Below, piece after piece: positions 40,092 through 53,800 of a stretch of 64,000 nucleotides of DNA. The notes below the pieces were generated by a model that was not told where the DNA came from, made no database searches, and saw only the letters and a list, made by a program, of their open reading frames with translations. Source of the DNA: Megalobrama amblycephala (taxonomy: Eukaryota > Chordata > Actinopteri > Cypriniformes > Xenocyprididae); the NCBI RefSeq assembly GCF_018812025.1, contig NC_063050.1:12999037-13063036 (forward strand). Reading direction: 5' to 3'. Position numbers and translations under genes: made by a program. The stretch's first letter is position 1; the number at the start of each line of letters is the position of its first letter.

Positions 40092-43000
40092 ATTATTATT
40101 ATTATCATTATTATTATTACAATTCTAATACATAGAAGGTGCACACAGTGTCATTCACACAAACACTAAACACCATCATGGTAACACACATGAAATTAAA
40201 AAAAAAAATGCAATAAACATTAAATTAACAACATTAGATGTAACATAAAACTCTAATGTACATAACTGATTAGAAAAAAAAAACTAAGAAGAAACAGAGT
40301 TAACAAAAATACATTAAATGTGACGTGTCACACAGGGAATTGTGGGAATGTCAATTTACGGTTTTTCACTGTAAATCATATGGTTTTTCATCTGTAAATC
40401 TGCTTGTTAACATCAGGTGATTATCATTAATGTTCAATAGTCACACAATTAATTAATTAATTATCTTGATTTAATGGTATTGTTTTGGTCTTTGAAGGTC
40501 TGGTCTCGACCACACGTCTTGAATGGTCTTGGTTTTGTAGTTTTGTAGTTTCTTCACCTCTGAAATGAACACAAAGTTGTGTAAATGTGTAATATTAACA
40601 CATTACAGGTGTTCTTGGCTGCACAGATTGTGTTGATGCTGTGAACAAATACACAGGTTGTGTTCATTTTAAAACTACACGTAATATTTGTAAAACAGTT
40701 GAATTCTTCCAACACATTTTTATACAATATTGACACAAAATGTTTAAACTAGAGTGTTACACATAATATGTGTCATTTTTCTAAACATTTCTTCTTAGAG
40801 TGTACATATACAATAATTCAACTAAACTCCACATTTAACACTCTGGAGTCTGAGGTATCGCCGGCGATACCACCTTGTTTTTTTTTTCTAACCAGTGTGA
40901 AAGAGACTCAAAATACTCCGTCAATGTTGCACATACAATTAAGAGTTATACACCGTTTTAATCTGTGGAATATCTTCTTTTATTTATGTACACTCAGAGT
41001 AAAAACAAAATGCTGTGCTTTTTGTAAAATAAAGAAAACTAACATGATGCGTGATCTCTCGTCTCCCTCTGAACAAAGTCCAATCTGATAGTTCTCAGAA
41101 AATGAACTGTAACTTAGTGAATACTAATGACAAAAAAATTAGACTTATGTCTAAAGAAAAGTTGAAATGTCAGATTTTAAATTGTGTAAGTCAAATCGAA
41201 AACAAATATTCTGTGTTTATGTAATCTGTATGAAAAGAGACACATGTCAGACGCATGTGATTCAGCTCATTATCCGCTAATGCGGCCGCGGCCACGTCCA
41301 CGGAGCCAGCGCTATTCAGACGCAAATTCTGAGGCAATACATGTATACATCGTCTCAATCGTGTATTTATTGTCTTCAAAAGTGTTTATCTGGATGTTAA
41401 AACGATCTCTGGAAGCCTGTTAGTTCCTGGAATGTCACATGATATGCCTCTTCTTTTACTGAGATACTTGTGGACTAAAGGTGCACAGAGCACCCTCCGG
41501 CTGCAAGTATGAATTGAAAACACAGTATCCAGTGCTCACACTGTATAGAAAATTGATATAAACATAAGAGAATCCATCAATATTTCTCAAAATGTGCATA
41601 CTTTTAAGCATTTTAAGAAATTACGGTCAATATAAGATTTTAAGTGTCAAAATGTGAAGCTTGAGTTTTAGATCTTTTTAATGGTGTATAGTTTGTCAAC
41701 TGCACATTAACATTTAGGCTATATAATATAACAAATATAGTAGCCTATATGAAATGCCATAGAGGTAGGAATGTTCAGACGCTTTGCATCACAGAAATAC
41801 ATTATATTTTAACCTCTTAACTGTCACAATCCCATTGGCGGGACACCTCCCAGCAGCACACCCATGTTTAGCACATGGTTTAGCCCAGATGAAATGAACA
41901 TTGTTCAGAGTTCACACTACAGGCTGTTAAATGTAACACTGAATCTGTGTTGGATTTAATGAGATAATTAAGTAATTAATTAAGTGATGATTGAGAATTA
42001 TTGAAGATAGCTGCTGTTAACAAGCAGAATCAACGATGGAAAGAGGAACTACAACTGACTTCAGCCGCAGCCTTAGATAAAAGAAGACATTAATGGCTGG
42101 TTTCACAGGCAGGGCTTAGGCTAAGCCAGGATTAAGCCTTATTTCAATTAGGGCATTTAAGTAGCTTTTAAAAACGTACCCTAGAAAAAACATTACTGGT
42201 GTGGATCTTGAGACAAAACAATGGCAGTGACTTATTATAAGATATCTCAGTGCAAGTTACTTTCAGTTAAAACACCTCAAACATGCATTTTAGTCTAGGA
42301 CTAGCTTAAGCCTTGTCTGTGAAACTAGGGGTAAATCTCTTTAAGATCTCATCAGAGGAGGATTAAACAACTCCATATACAGAAGCTCTTATTGAGAATT
42401 AAGAGAGAGAGTTTTTTTGTTCTTGTTGGTGTTCCATTGAATTTTTTTTTTATGTTACCATCATAGTGATCAGTGTTTACTTTAGTTGGGTAGTTTGACT
42501 TGTCTTCATAAAGCTAGAGTTTCTCTGGTTGTTGTAACTGAGTTTGTTATAACAAGAAAAATGTTACGGCCCCGGTCTAGGTCGGGACCGCAACATAAAT
42601 GGCACAACACGAAATGGCTGTTAAAGTACTCATTTTTATTTTCTTAATTTTCCTTAGGCTCTTTGCTCAGTCTTTTTGTGCGGCAGCAGTTAGAAATAAT
42701 AAAAAAAACATGAAGAGTACATAAACAAAAGAACAGAAGCAAATAATCAGGGGTGAGCAAATGCCAAAATAATAAACAAACAATACTCTAACTTCCCATT
42801 AATTAACTAACTTCCCTGTGCATCCAAAAGTAAAGAAAACAAAATACAACAACATAACCTCACTCCTTAACTAAACCACAAAACAGGAGAAAAGGTGGTG
42901 GCCAAGTGGCCTGCAAAAATAAGACACTCACCCCCTACAGCAGGGATGGACAACTCCGGTCCTGGAGGGCCGGTGTCCAGCAGAGTTTAGCTCCAACCCT

Positions 43001-46000
43001 AATCAAACACACCTGAACCAGCTAATCAAGGTCTTTAGGATTAGTACACAGCAAAAACTGCAGTGTTAAATTAACTCTCCTGGGAGTACATGTGAGACCA
43101 TACTCAAGAGTGTTAAAGTGTTAAAATAAGAGTGTTAAAAGAACACTGAAAAGTGTTAAAGTTAATAAGATAATTAAGTGATTAATTGAGTAATGATTGA
43201 CCATTATTGAAGACACCTGATGATAACAAGCAGAATCACCAAAGGAGAAAATCACAATTTTTAAGCCACCATCGTGGAGATGAGGGTTTGCTTTAGTTGG
43301 GCTCTTGTCCCTTGACTTTTTAAAATAATATTTAGTTTGGGCTGTTTTAACTGAGTTATGACATCCAGACAAACAAATGGAAAAAATGATCAGGTGGTGT
43401 TGGTTATGTTTTCACATAATCATTATTTGACCTAAATCACTGAACTCATTTAGAGCCCAATCTCTGAGTTAGATTGACATTATTGATTACAGCAGCACTG
43501 TGATTCTACAGCAGATCCGTTTTATCAATATAATCTGAAGGATTTCTCAAACAGTTCTGAGCAATAAAAAAAAAATGTTTCTCTTAGGCACACACAGACA
43601 TCAAGTATCAGCCTGTGAATCTCAACAGTGGTGAGAATAATAAAGCATGTTGCAGTGTATTCTGGGTGCCACCAATCAAAATTCATCCATGGCTCCCATC
43701 ATGCATTGCTGAATGAATAAATTATGAGCTGAATAAATTATGAGCTGAATTGTCTTAGTAATTTCCTTTATTCTCATATTTTATTTTGTTCCGTTTATGC
43801 GACTTTTTAGTAGCTTTTTTTCTAATGTTCAGAGTTGATCTGTTGATCAGAATATGTTGCTTGTCACCGTCATTGAGATTCACAGGCTAATTCTTGATGT
43901 CTGTGTGTGCCTAAGAGAAAGATTCTTTTTTTTTGTAATCAATAATGTCAATCTAACTCAGAGATTGGGCTCTAAATGAGTTCAGATATTCAGACCAAAT
44001 AATGATTATGTGAAAACATAACCAACACCACCGGATCATTTTTTCCATTTGTTTGTCTGGATGTCATAACTCAGTTAAAACAGCCCAAACTAAATATTAT
44101 TTTAAAAAGTCAAGGGACAAGAGCCCAACTAAAGCAAACCCTCATCTCCACGATGGTGGCTTAAAAATTGTGATTTTCTCCTTTGGTGATTCTGCTTGTT
44201 ATCATCAGGTGTCTTCAATAATGGTCAATCATTACTCAATTAATCACTTAATTATCTTATTAACTTTAACACTTTTCAGTGTTCTTTTAACACTCTTATT
44301 TTAACACTTTAACACTCTTGAGTATGGTCTCACATGTACTCCCAGGAGAGTTAATTTAACACTGCAGTTTTTGCTGTGTACTAATCCTAAAGACCTTGAT
44401 TAGCTGGTTCAGGTGTGTTTGATTAGGGTTGGAGCTAAACTCTGCTGGACACCGGCCCTCCAGGACCGGAGTTGTCCATCCCTGCCCTACAGCTTCGCAC
44501 ATGGTTTACAAACATGTCAGACAATGAAGTTCAAGACACAAGGCTCTCGCAATGGTTTACAATACTCTCTTAGATTATAACTTGATTTAACAGCATTTCA
44601 CTAAGAGCTTCACACCAGAATTGACACATGAACAACAGTAATCAGGGAGAGAGACACACAGAAGAGATCATTGCAAACAAAGAGTACAGCGGAAGCGAGA
44701 GCAAAAGTGAGAGCGCCCTCCAGCGAGATCCAGAAGAATTTATAGTCCAGGTCTCCTCTCTGGTCCAATCAACGAACAGTAACAGTCTCTCATCAAGCCA
44801 TAGGCCGATCCTGTTAAAGGAGAGACACACATACACAGCGTACACAACATACAATACGTCATAGACGTAACACCCCCACCCTTAAAATTACAAATAAATA
44901 AATATTTGTAATACAAAACCAGAAAATTCTTAACTCTCAGGCTTACTTGGCACGTGACAAAGCGTCAGCAATCACATTCTCACATCCTTTCTTATGCCGA
45001 ATTTCCAGGTTAAAACCTTGGATCAGAAGAGACCAGCGCATCAACCTCTGGTTTGAATTTGACATTCGGAAAAGAAACACAAGGGGATTATGGTCAGTAT
45101 ACACCAAAATAGGAACAGTACAAGCGTCAAGATATATTTCAAAATGTTGGAGTGCCAACAATAGTGCAAGGGCTTCTTTTTCGATGGTGCTGTAATGCTG
45201 CTGTGACTTCGTGAATTTCTTTGAGAAGTAACAAATTGAGTGATCAATCCCCGCATCATCTTCTTGAATAAGAACTGCACCCGCTCCTATGTCACTTGCA
45301 TCTACTTCCAACTTAAATGCTCTTAAAAAGTTTGGAGCAGACAAAACTGGGGCACTACACAACACCCTCTTGATAGCATCAAAAGCTAGTTGACACTCTG
45401 TACTCCAATCAAACGCCTTGGACTGACTCAGTAGACTTGTGAGTGGTGATGCAATTTCAGCAAAGTTTTTGCAAAAGGCACGATAATACCCCGTCATTCC
45501 CAAGAAACGACGCAACTCCCGTTTTGTAGTTGGAGCTGGGAAATTAACAATACACTCAACTTTTGCTTCCACAGGACGCACCTGTCCCTGACCCACACGT
45601 TTTCCCAGGTAGGTCACAACGGCCTTACCAAACTCACACTTGGCAAGGTTCAAGGTAAGTGATGCAGCATTTAACCGCTCAAACACTGAACGAAGACTTG
45701 TCAGATGCTGTTTCCAGTCGAATGAATAAACGACAATGTCGTCTAAGTATGCTTCACAGTTCTCTACTCCAGCAAGCACAATTCTCATCAAGCGTTGGAA
45801 TGTAGCGGGTGCATTTCGCATTCCGAAAGCCATCCTCTTGTACTGAAGGAAGTGATCAGGCGTGACAAAAGCAGATATTTCTGAAGCCCTGGCCGTCAGA
45901 GGGACCTGCCAGTAACCTTTTAACAGGTCAAGCTTGGTCACGAACTTTGCAGCGCCAACCCTGTCAATACAGTCATCCATCCTTGGCAAAGGATAAGAGT

Positions 46001-49000
46001 CAGGTTTCGTAATGGAATTTACCTTACGGTAGTCTGTGCAGAATCTAAAGCTCCCGTCGGGCTTCGGCACCAGGAGACATGGTGAGCTCCACGAACTCGA
46101 GCTTGGCACCGCAAAACCATGTTCTAGCAGGTATGCAGATTCTTCTTGCATTATTCTTCTTTTGACTGGGTTTACACGATAAGAGTTCTGTTTGATGGGA
46201 GAATAATCACCCACGTCAATGTCATGCTCCAACACTGTGGTTTCACTGGGCACATCAGAGAAAAGAGAAGGAAACTTTTCAATTAGAGCAATGACATCAT
46301 TTTGACACACTTCACTCAGGTAACACAGATGAGATTTTAAGTTCGTCAAGAGTTTTGAGTTTTCCAGGCGAGCACATGACACTTCTCGCACCCTGAGGCC
46401 GTCCTCCTCAGGACAGTACACCGCTATGGCAGCAGCAACAGGAACAGTGGTTTTGGACACATTCTGTGGTACACCTCTCGTTACATAGGCCTTCAACAGC
46501 TTTTTGCGCAGCAGCCAGCTGCTCCCTCCCTGTTCCCAGCAGAGACTCAAGTTGGACTACAACAGCTTGATCAGGAATACAGACATTAGAAACATCCTGC
46601 ACACATTCCTTTTTGTCAACTCTATCAGTCATGAATGTTTCAGACACATCTAGAACATCATCAAACTTTCTAGTCTGAGCGCGTGTGACCGCACAGGCAG
46701 GAAAAACAGTCGGAAATTGTTGACTTACATCAATCTGTTCGCGTAACGCAGTCACATCTGGCGTATCCACTACGATTGGCTGAGGAAACACTTTACCACC
46801 ACCGATATCATTACCCAGAATCAGATCAACTCCTTCAACAGGAAGCTGAGAGCGTACTCCTAACTTCGTAAAGCCTGTGAACAAGTCAGACTGAAGATAA
46901 ACTGAATGTAAAGGCACTTTAACACAGCCAAGCTCAATGCCACGGATTAACACGCTCGATCCGCAATAAGACTGTTCAGAAAATTCTAGTGCACTTTCCA
47001 GAATGAAAGACTGAACTGAACCAGTATCTCGCAAGATTGTAATAGGCTTCAGACCTCCCTGCTCATCTGAAAGAGATACAGAACCGTTCATAAGAAATGG
47101 ACAGTATAGATCAGTATACGCACTAGAAGATTAAGATGGCATAGAAGCAGTCTGGGCTAAAGCAACCCCTTTTGGTTTCTCAGGAGGTTTACCTTGATTC
47201 CAGCGCTTACAGTCCACAATTAAATGTCCTGGCTCACGGCAGAAAAAACACACGCGTCTTTCTCCCTCACGAGACACATGCGTGTTACGAGACACATTCG
47301 AAATGGCTTCTCTATTCTCTCGCTTTCCCTTACCTTTAATAAAAACTCTCGAGCTGTTTCGTACAGAAAATTCAACAGATGAGCCACTTTTCTCTCTATA
47401 CACAGACGGGGTAAAAACAGTTTTGTGCGTGAGCACAAATTCGTCGGCCAAAACAGCAGCTTTCGGTACGGACAATACCTTCTGTTCGTTTAGGTATACC
47501 ACAATATCCTCCGAAACGCAACTTTTAAAGTCCTCCAACAATAAAAGTTCTCGTAACTGCTCAAACGTGGTAACGCGGCTTGCTGCACACCATTTATCGA
47601 ACAACACCGTTTTCTCACGAGCAAATTCACTAAATGTTTGACTGGTTATTTTCTGATGGTTTCGAAATTTCTGTCGATAAGCTTCAGGTACTAATTCGTA
47701 CGCTCGCAACACAGCAGCTTTGACAGTATCATAATCCAGACTTTGCTCGATAGGTAAAGCGGTACAAACTTCCTGAGCTTTACCCACTAATTTACATTGC
47801 AGAAGCAACGACCACAACTCTTTCGGCCAACGTAATGTAGCTGCAATGCGCTCAAAAGCGACGAAATACGAATCTACCTCCGTCTCTCTAAAATGAGGAA
47901 CAAGTGTAACATATTTACTCACATCCAGACTGGTTACAGACTCACCAACAGACGAAGTAGCAGCATGTGGCGGACTTTGAACCGGTACAGCTGAAACTGG
48001 CGCATTCACTGGCGTACGAGGAGATGGAGGTCTCGACCTAGGCATAGGCACAGGTGCATTAGGTTGTGCTCTGGCTTGTAGTTCCAAACTAAGCAATTTA
48101 AGCTTACTATCAGCCTCTAATTCCAAAGTTCGGTAATGCAGCAACTGCGCGTCATAATCCTGTTTCTTTAACTGTAGATCCAACTCCTTTAGTTTAATCG
48201 CTAACATAGGATCAAAACGAGAATGGCTAGGATCTATAAAAGAAAAAGTTTCCTCACCTACCTCAGTTTCAACACTCTTTCGCGGTAATCTTTCAACCGA
48301 TTCATCTGGCAAAATTCCAGCCTCCACCAATTTGCTATACAACTTCTCCTTAACTACCTGCTTTGGCCCCTCCCTAGGAACAGAAATATTAAAGAAATCT
48401 GCAATCTGTAACAAATCAGCCTTACGACACTTGTTAAATTCCTCAGTAGTAGGAGATAATGTAAACGACGTTAAATCAAATTCCATATTTGACCGTAAAC
48501 TCGTTCCGCACCAACAGAAAATTACCAGGTAAACAAACACATGCTTAATTCTACCACATACTTTCATTGATACGCCCTGAATGAATCCGCAATATATGGT
48601 AACTTCATTAACAAGCCATAAACAAATCTCCAATTCATCTTACCCTTTACTGATATGCCCAAATAAACTTCCACAGTGTACGATTGCACCAACGAGTCCC
48701 TAATTTATGTTATCCGTAACGGACGAACGCTCAATTAAGATGAATGAAAACAAACAAAATCAAGCCTTTAAACTATCCGCCACGGTCAACCGGTCGAACG
48801 AGCCCCCAATTTATGTTACGGCCCCGGTCTAGGTCGGGACCGCAACATAAATGGCACAACACGAAATGGCCGTTAAAGTACTCATTTTTATTTTCTTAAT
48901 TTTCCTTAGGCTCTTTGCTCAGTCTTTTTGTGCGGCAGCAGTTAGAAATAATAAAAAAAACATGAAGAGTACATAAACAAAAGAACAGAAGCAAATAATC

Positions 49001-50520
49001 AGGGGTGAGCAAATGCCAAAATAATAAACAAACAATACTCTAACTTCCCATTAATTAACTTCCCTGTGCATCCAAAAGTAAAGAAAACAAAATACAACAA
49101 CATAACCTCACTCCTTAACTAAACCACAAAACAGGAGAAAAGGTGGTGGCCAAGTGGCCTGCAAAAATAAGACACTCACCCCCTACAGCTGCGCACATGG
49201 TTTACAAACATGTCAGACAATGAAGTTCAAGACACAAGGCTCTCGCAATGGTTTACAATACTCTCTTAGATTATAACTTGATTTAACAGCATTTCACTAA
49301 GAGCTTCACACCAGAATTGACACATGAACAACAGTAATCAGGGAGAGAGACACACAGAAGAGATCATTGCAAACAAAGAGTACAGCGGAAGCGAGAGCAA
49401 AAGTGAGAGCGCCCTCCAGCGAAATCCAGAAGAATTTATAGTCCAGGTCTCCTCTCTGGTCCAATCAACGAACAGTAACAGTCTCTCATCAAGCCATAGG
49501 CCGATCCTGTTAAAGGAGAGACACACATACACAGCGTACACAACATACAATACGTCATAGACGTAACAAAAACAAGAGTCTAATGCTGTCGCTGCTTCAT
49601 GATAAGAATGTAATCATTGTGTAGTGGCTTAATTCACTGATATTATGACTGAATTTAATATGAGCAATATCTTACTAACTTTGTTTTATTATAATTCATG
49701 TAAAGATGCAGCACAGTTTTAGACAGAAAATCTGAGATTTAAAAAGAGATTGTACACTAAGCACTTCAAGAATAAGCCTATGAATCTCAACAATGGTGAC
49801 ATGCTTAATGCCACAATGCATTTTTTTGCATGATTCACCCAGAATGCACTGTGGCATGAAGCATGTCACCATTGTTGAGATTCATACGCTGATTCTTGAT
49901 GTCTATGTGAAGGTTTGCTGGAAGTTTTAAAGTGTTTAGTGTACAATGTGTTTTAAAATGTGTTCAGCTTTTTGATTAAAACCATTTTATCGTTGTATTT
50001 CTAAAAAAGATTCAACACAAGTTTTATATTTAAGTGCAAATATAATGTTGGAATGAAATCCATTTAGAAAAGGTAGCGTTTATCAGTTTAACGTTACTGC
50101 ATTTATTAAGCTAGTTTACGTTATAGGAATCAGTACTGAAACTTTATCAGAAATATTGTGTGTCCAAGCAGTAACTTTGCAAGAGCCTTACTGAATTTAC
50201 TGTTTGGTCAGACACAGTGGTCATTATTTAACTTACTGTGGCAGCAATTATATTTCCATGAGCCCTTTTTATTGTGTGTGTGTTTGTTGATTTATTATTC
50301 ATCTTTTTTTCAGTTGTTACTAACATCAAAAGCATTGATACAACAGTCACACCAGAGACGACCTCAGCTGGTAATGTAGTCTGATGTTTCCTCTGTTAGA
50401 TTGTGTTTTGGCTGAAAGTTTGTAAATTTGTAGAACTGAACAGATGTGTGAGTGTGTTTGTTTTTCTACAGAAGGTTAAAAACAAGGGATAAAAGAGTGT
50501 ACAATGTGCTGTCTAGATCG

Positions 50521-50588
<68 letters not shown>

Positions 50589-50795
50589 CATCTGTACAAG
50601 CTGTTATTAAGGTTGTGGTTAAATTAAATAATGTTTTTCACAGTTTATGGTTGTGTAGGCAATACATGATGAATATGATGGTATGATTGTTCACAAATTC
50701 CAAGCAAACTCTCAAAAGGGATGTGTTAATTAATAACACACTTTTTGTGTTATGGCTATTTTAACAAATTTTGTGTCAATTTAAGTTGATCATGT

Positions 50796-50851
<56 letters not shown>

Positions 50852-53800
50852 ACCGTGGTTACGATGGCAGTTGGCAGCAAAAATATCAGCTCCTGATATC
50901 AGCATAATTTTGCCAGAGAATGTATGATTTTTATGACTCAAACTGTAATTAATTAATTGGATACTTAATTGTGAACAATAGAGGCAGAAGATTTTAAAGG
51001 TAAGACCTCTAAAAAGATTTATTTTTCTATCATCACCTAAAACTGGATATAAACTCAACATATCAAGCTAACTGCTAGCCAAGCTAACATTCCGTGGCAG
51101 TTAATTCAGTTGAGAACAACATGGGCCTACCTAAAGCAGAGGCATTTTTCAAAAATGAAGAGGAGTTGGAGGTAATATATCCAACAGAAGTTAAATCTGC
51201 CAAAGATAAGAAAAAGATGAAAGAAATTATCCTGAGAGAGAACCCAGAGATACTGCTGTCTGACTACACTGGACCAGAAGACAACAGAGTCCGGTGTAAC
51301 CTGCTCTTCTTCACTGAACACCCATCAGTCTGGCACACCATCCTCTGCTCTGCCATGACATGCAGAAGAAAAGGAGGCATCAGCAAAGGCAGACAACTCA
51401 CTCTAGAAGGAGAAAATGACACAAAGCTGACTGTGAACCTTTATCATAATGGTACAGTCATGGCCCAGGGACCAGAAACCAGCCTTAATGAATTCCAGAG
51501 GAACTTTAAAAACCTTAAACTGGAAGTTCAGAAGATTAAGAAAGATCCTGAAGTAAAGAGAAACACAGAGGATGGACTCTGCAACACAATAGGTACCAAC
51601 ATAAACCCCAGTTCAAGAACTCCTATAACAGACAGACACATCAGCACTCCTGCATCTCCCAAGATAAAGGCCTTGAAAGACAACATCGCTGAGCTGGAGC
51701 AGGACTTCTTCCTGTTTAAAGAGGAAACTACCAACAACCTCCACCAGCTCCTGAACCTGAACAGCCACCACAGCATTCAACAACTTCAACAGCTCTGCTC
51801 CGCTGTCAGACAACTGGAGGAGGACAATCAAGAGCTGCGCCAGGAGCTGAGGAGGGTGAGAGAGGAACTGGTTATAAGAGAACAACACAGCCACACTCTG
51901 GAGAGACTGCTGGAGGAGACCAGGAACCAGCTACACACAAAACAACATCAGCAGTGTGTCAGCACACAAACACACAGCACCTCCTCTCCTGAAAGAGTCC
52001 CAAACTCAACTCAACATCAGAAGAGAGTCAGCACACAACCTCAGAGCTCCTTCACTCCTGCAACTCGTCAGTCTCCTCAAGCCCCTCAGAGCCTCAAGAG
52101 GAAAGAGAACAGCAACACCACACAGAGTCACCCACCACGAACAACAACAACATCACCCATGAGCACCAGCAGAGAACAGAAGAGTAAAGACAACATCGTC
52201 ATCCTCTGTGACTCCAACGGCCACCATCTTGACCCCAGACGACTGTTTCCGGGGAGATCTGTGAAAAAGTTCTGGTGTCCCACCTCACACTCTGCTCTGA
52301 GACTGCTGCAAGAGGGTGTTCTGGGTGTACCGTCACACATCATTCTTCACACCGGAACAAACGACCTCAGTGCTAGAAGGGTGGACGTCACTAAAGCCCT
52401 GTCCAACGTGGTGAAAACAGCCAGCAGGATCTACCCCAGAGCCAAGGTCATCATCTCAACCCTTCTACCTCGCAGAGACGTGCCACACAGGATCATCAGC
52501 ACAATCAATGCGGAGATAGCTAGAGTCTGCGCTCCAATGCCGAATGTCCACATAGCCGACCATCAGCGCATCACCCACAAGCATCTGTACGACCACATCC
52601 ACATCCATCAAGAGGGCATGAGACTGTTTGCAAAAACCATCAAGGAGTCAGCCCTGAAAAGCCCCCAGAAAACACATCCTGACCGCGAAGAGAGGGTCAG
52701 TCAGACAGACAGCTACGCCGCTGTAGTGGCCGGACGAGGTAGAACAGACACCAGTGACCTGGTCCAGATAAAACACATGCTAAAAATGATATGTGACAAC
52801 CTGTTAGCTTAAGGAATCACAGTATGTCTGTAGTCAAGTATGATCATTATTTCTTAATGATTTCATTATTTCTTTTTATTAGTTTATTTTTAAATGTAAC
52901 ATTTGTAAAATTAATTCACTCACTATATTTCTATATACCTTTTATATTACTTTTTTAATTGATTAATCTATATTTTAAAACATGATTTGGTCATAAATTC
53001 ATACATTGTTCCGGTAAATACAATATTTTTCAATGTCATCGTTTAAAATAACATGTTATAATATTCAAGGGATGTTCTCTTCAGCTTTTGGAGAGAAAAT
53101 GACTAACCCTGATTTTGTCAATACTGTATATAGTTCAGATATAATTATTTTACTTGAGACATGGAGTCGTTTAGACTCCAAAACCCGCACTCCTTTAAAC
53201 TACAGAGAGCTACGAATACCCTCAATCAAAAAGCCTAATGTTAAAAATGGAAGAGATTCAGGAGGAATCATAGTTTGGTTCAAAGACCATCTGTGGCATT
53301 ATATTCAACCTGTGAAAAAAGGGAAAACACATATTTGGATAAAACTTAAAAAAGAGCTTTTGTGTTTAGACGAGGACCTATACCTGTGTGCCACATATAT
53401 CCCCCCATATGAGTCACCTTATTATAATGATGACATCTTCTCAACCCTACAGTCAGAGATCATTTACTTTCAGTCTCTAGGATCAGTCCTGTTAATGGGG
53501 GATCTGAATGCTAGAACGGGGAAGGAAGTGGACTACATCAGCTCTGATGGAGACAAATATATAAACGGTCCACTTAATCATCAACAAAAACGATATACTA
53601 AAACACGTCAGAATTATGACAACACAATAAACAGACATGGAAAACAAGTCCTGCAACTCTGCAAAAGCCTGGGTCTTTATATAGTTAACGGCAGAACAAA
53701 GGGTGATTCTCTGGGTCGATTTACCTACTGCTCACATTTAGGCAGCAGCACGGTAGATTACGCCATCACAGATATAGACCAAAATAAAATCAATTATTTC

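Larger units (their letters stand above)
42563..49568 (-). mobile_element. Gmr1-like Ty3/gypsy LTR retrotransposon, integrase deleted
   Basis: Two near-identical LTRs, about 755 bp each without the nested insertion, have ends TGTTACG...CGTAACA. They flank gag (48486-47131), protease (47091 region) and RT-RNase H (46550-44943) on the minus strand. A PBS-like TTGGGGGCTCGTTCG lies 4-5 bases inside the 5' (right) LTR, and a polypurine tract AAGGGTGGGGG abuts the 3' (left) LTR. The flanks share AAAA, a possible 4-bp duplication. The frame after RNase H ends only about 70 bases from the LTR, so integrase is not at the usual gypsy position. The residual sequence between protease and RT shows it was upstream of RT (Gmr1 order) and has been deleted. 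The left LTR carries a hAT palindrome. Confidence 0.88.

Noticed and set aside
43121..44304. Two identical 83-residue ORFs (minus 43121-43372, plus 44053-44304)
   Set aside because: They are the two arms of the hAT palindrome read outwards, with no domain and no codon signal.
44628..49560. Near-identical 78- and 70-residue ORFs at 44.6-44.9 and 49.3-49.6 kb
   Set aside because: They lie in the two LTRs of the gypsy element and differ by a single residue; LTR sequence, not a gene family.
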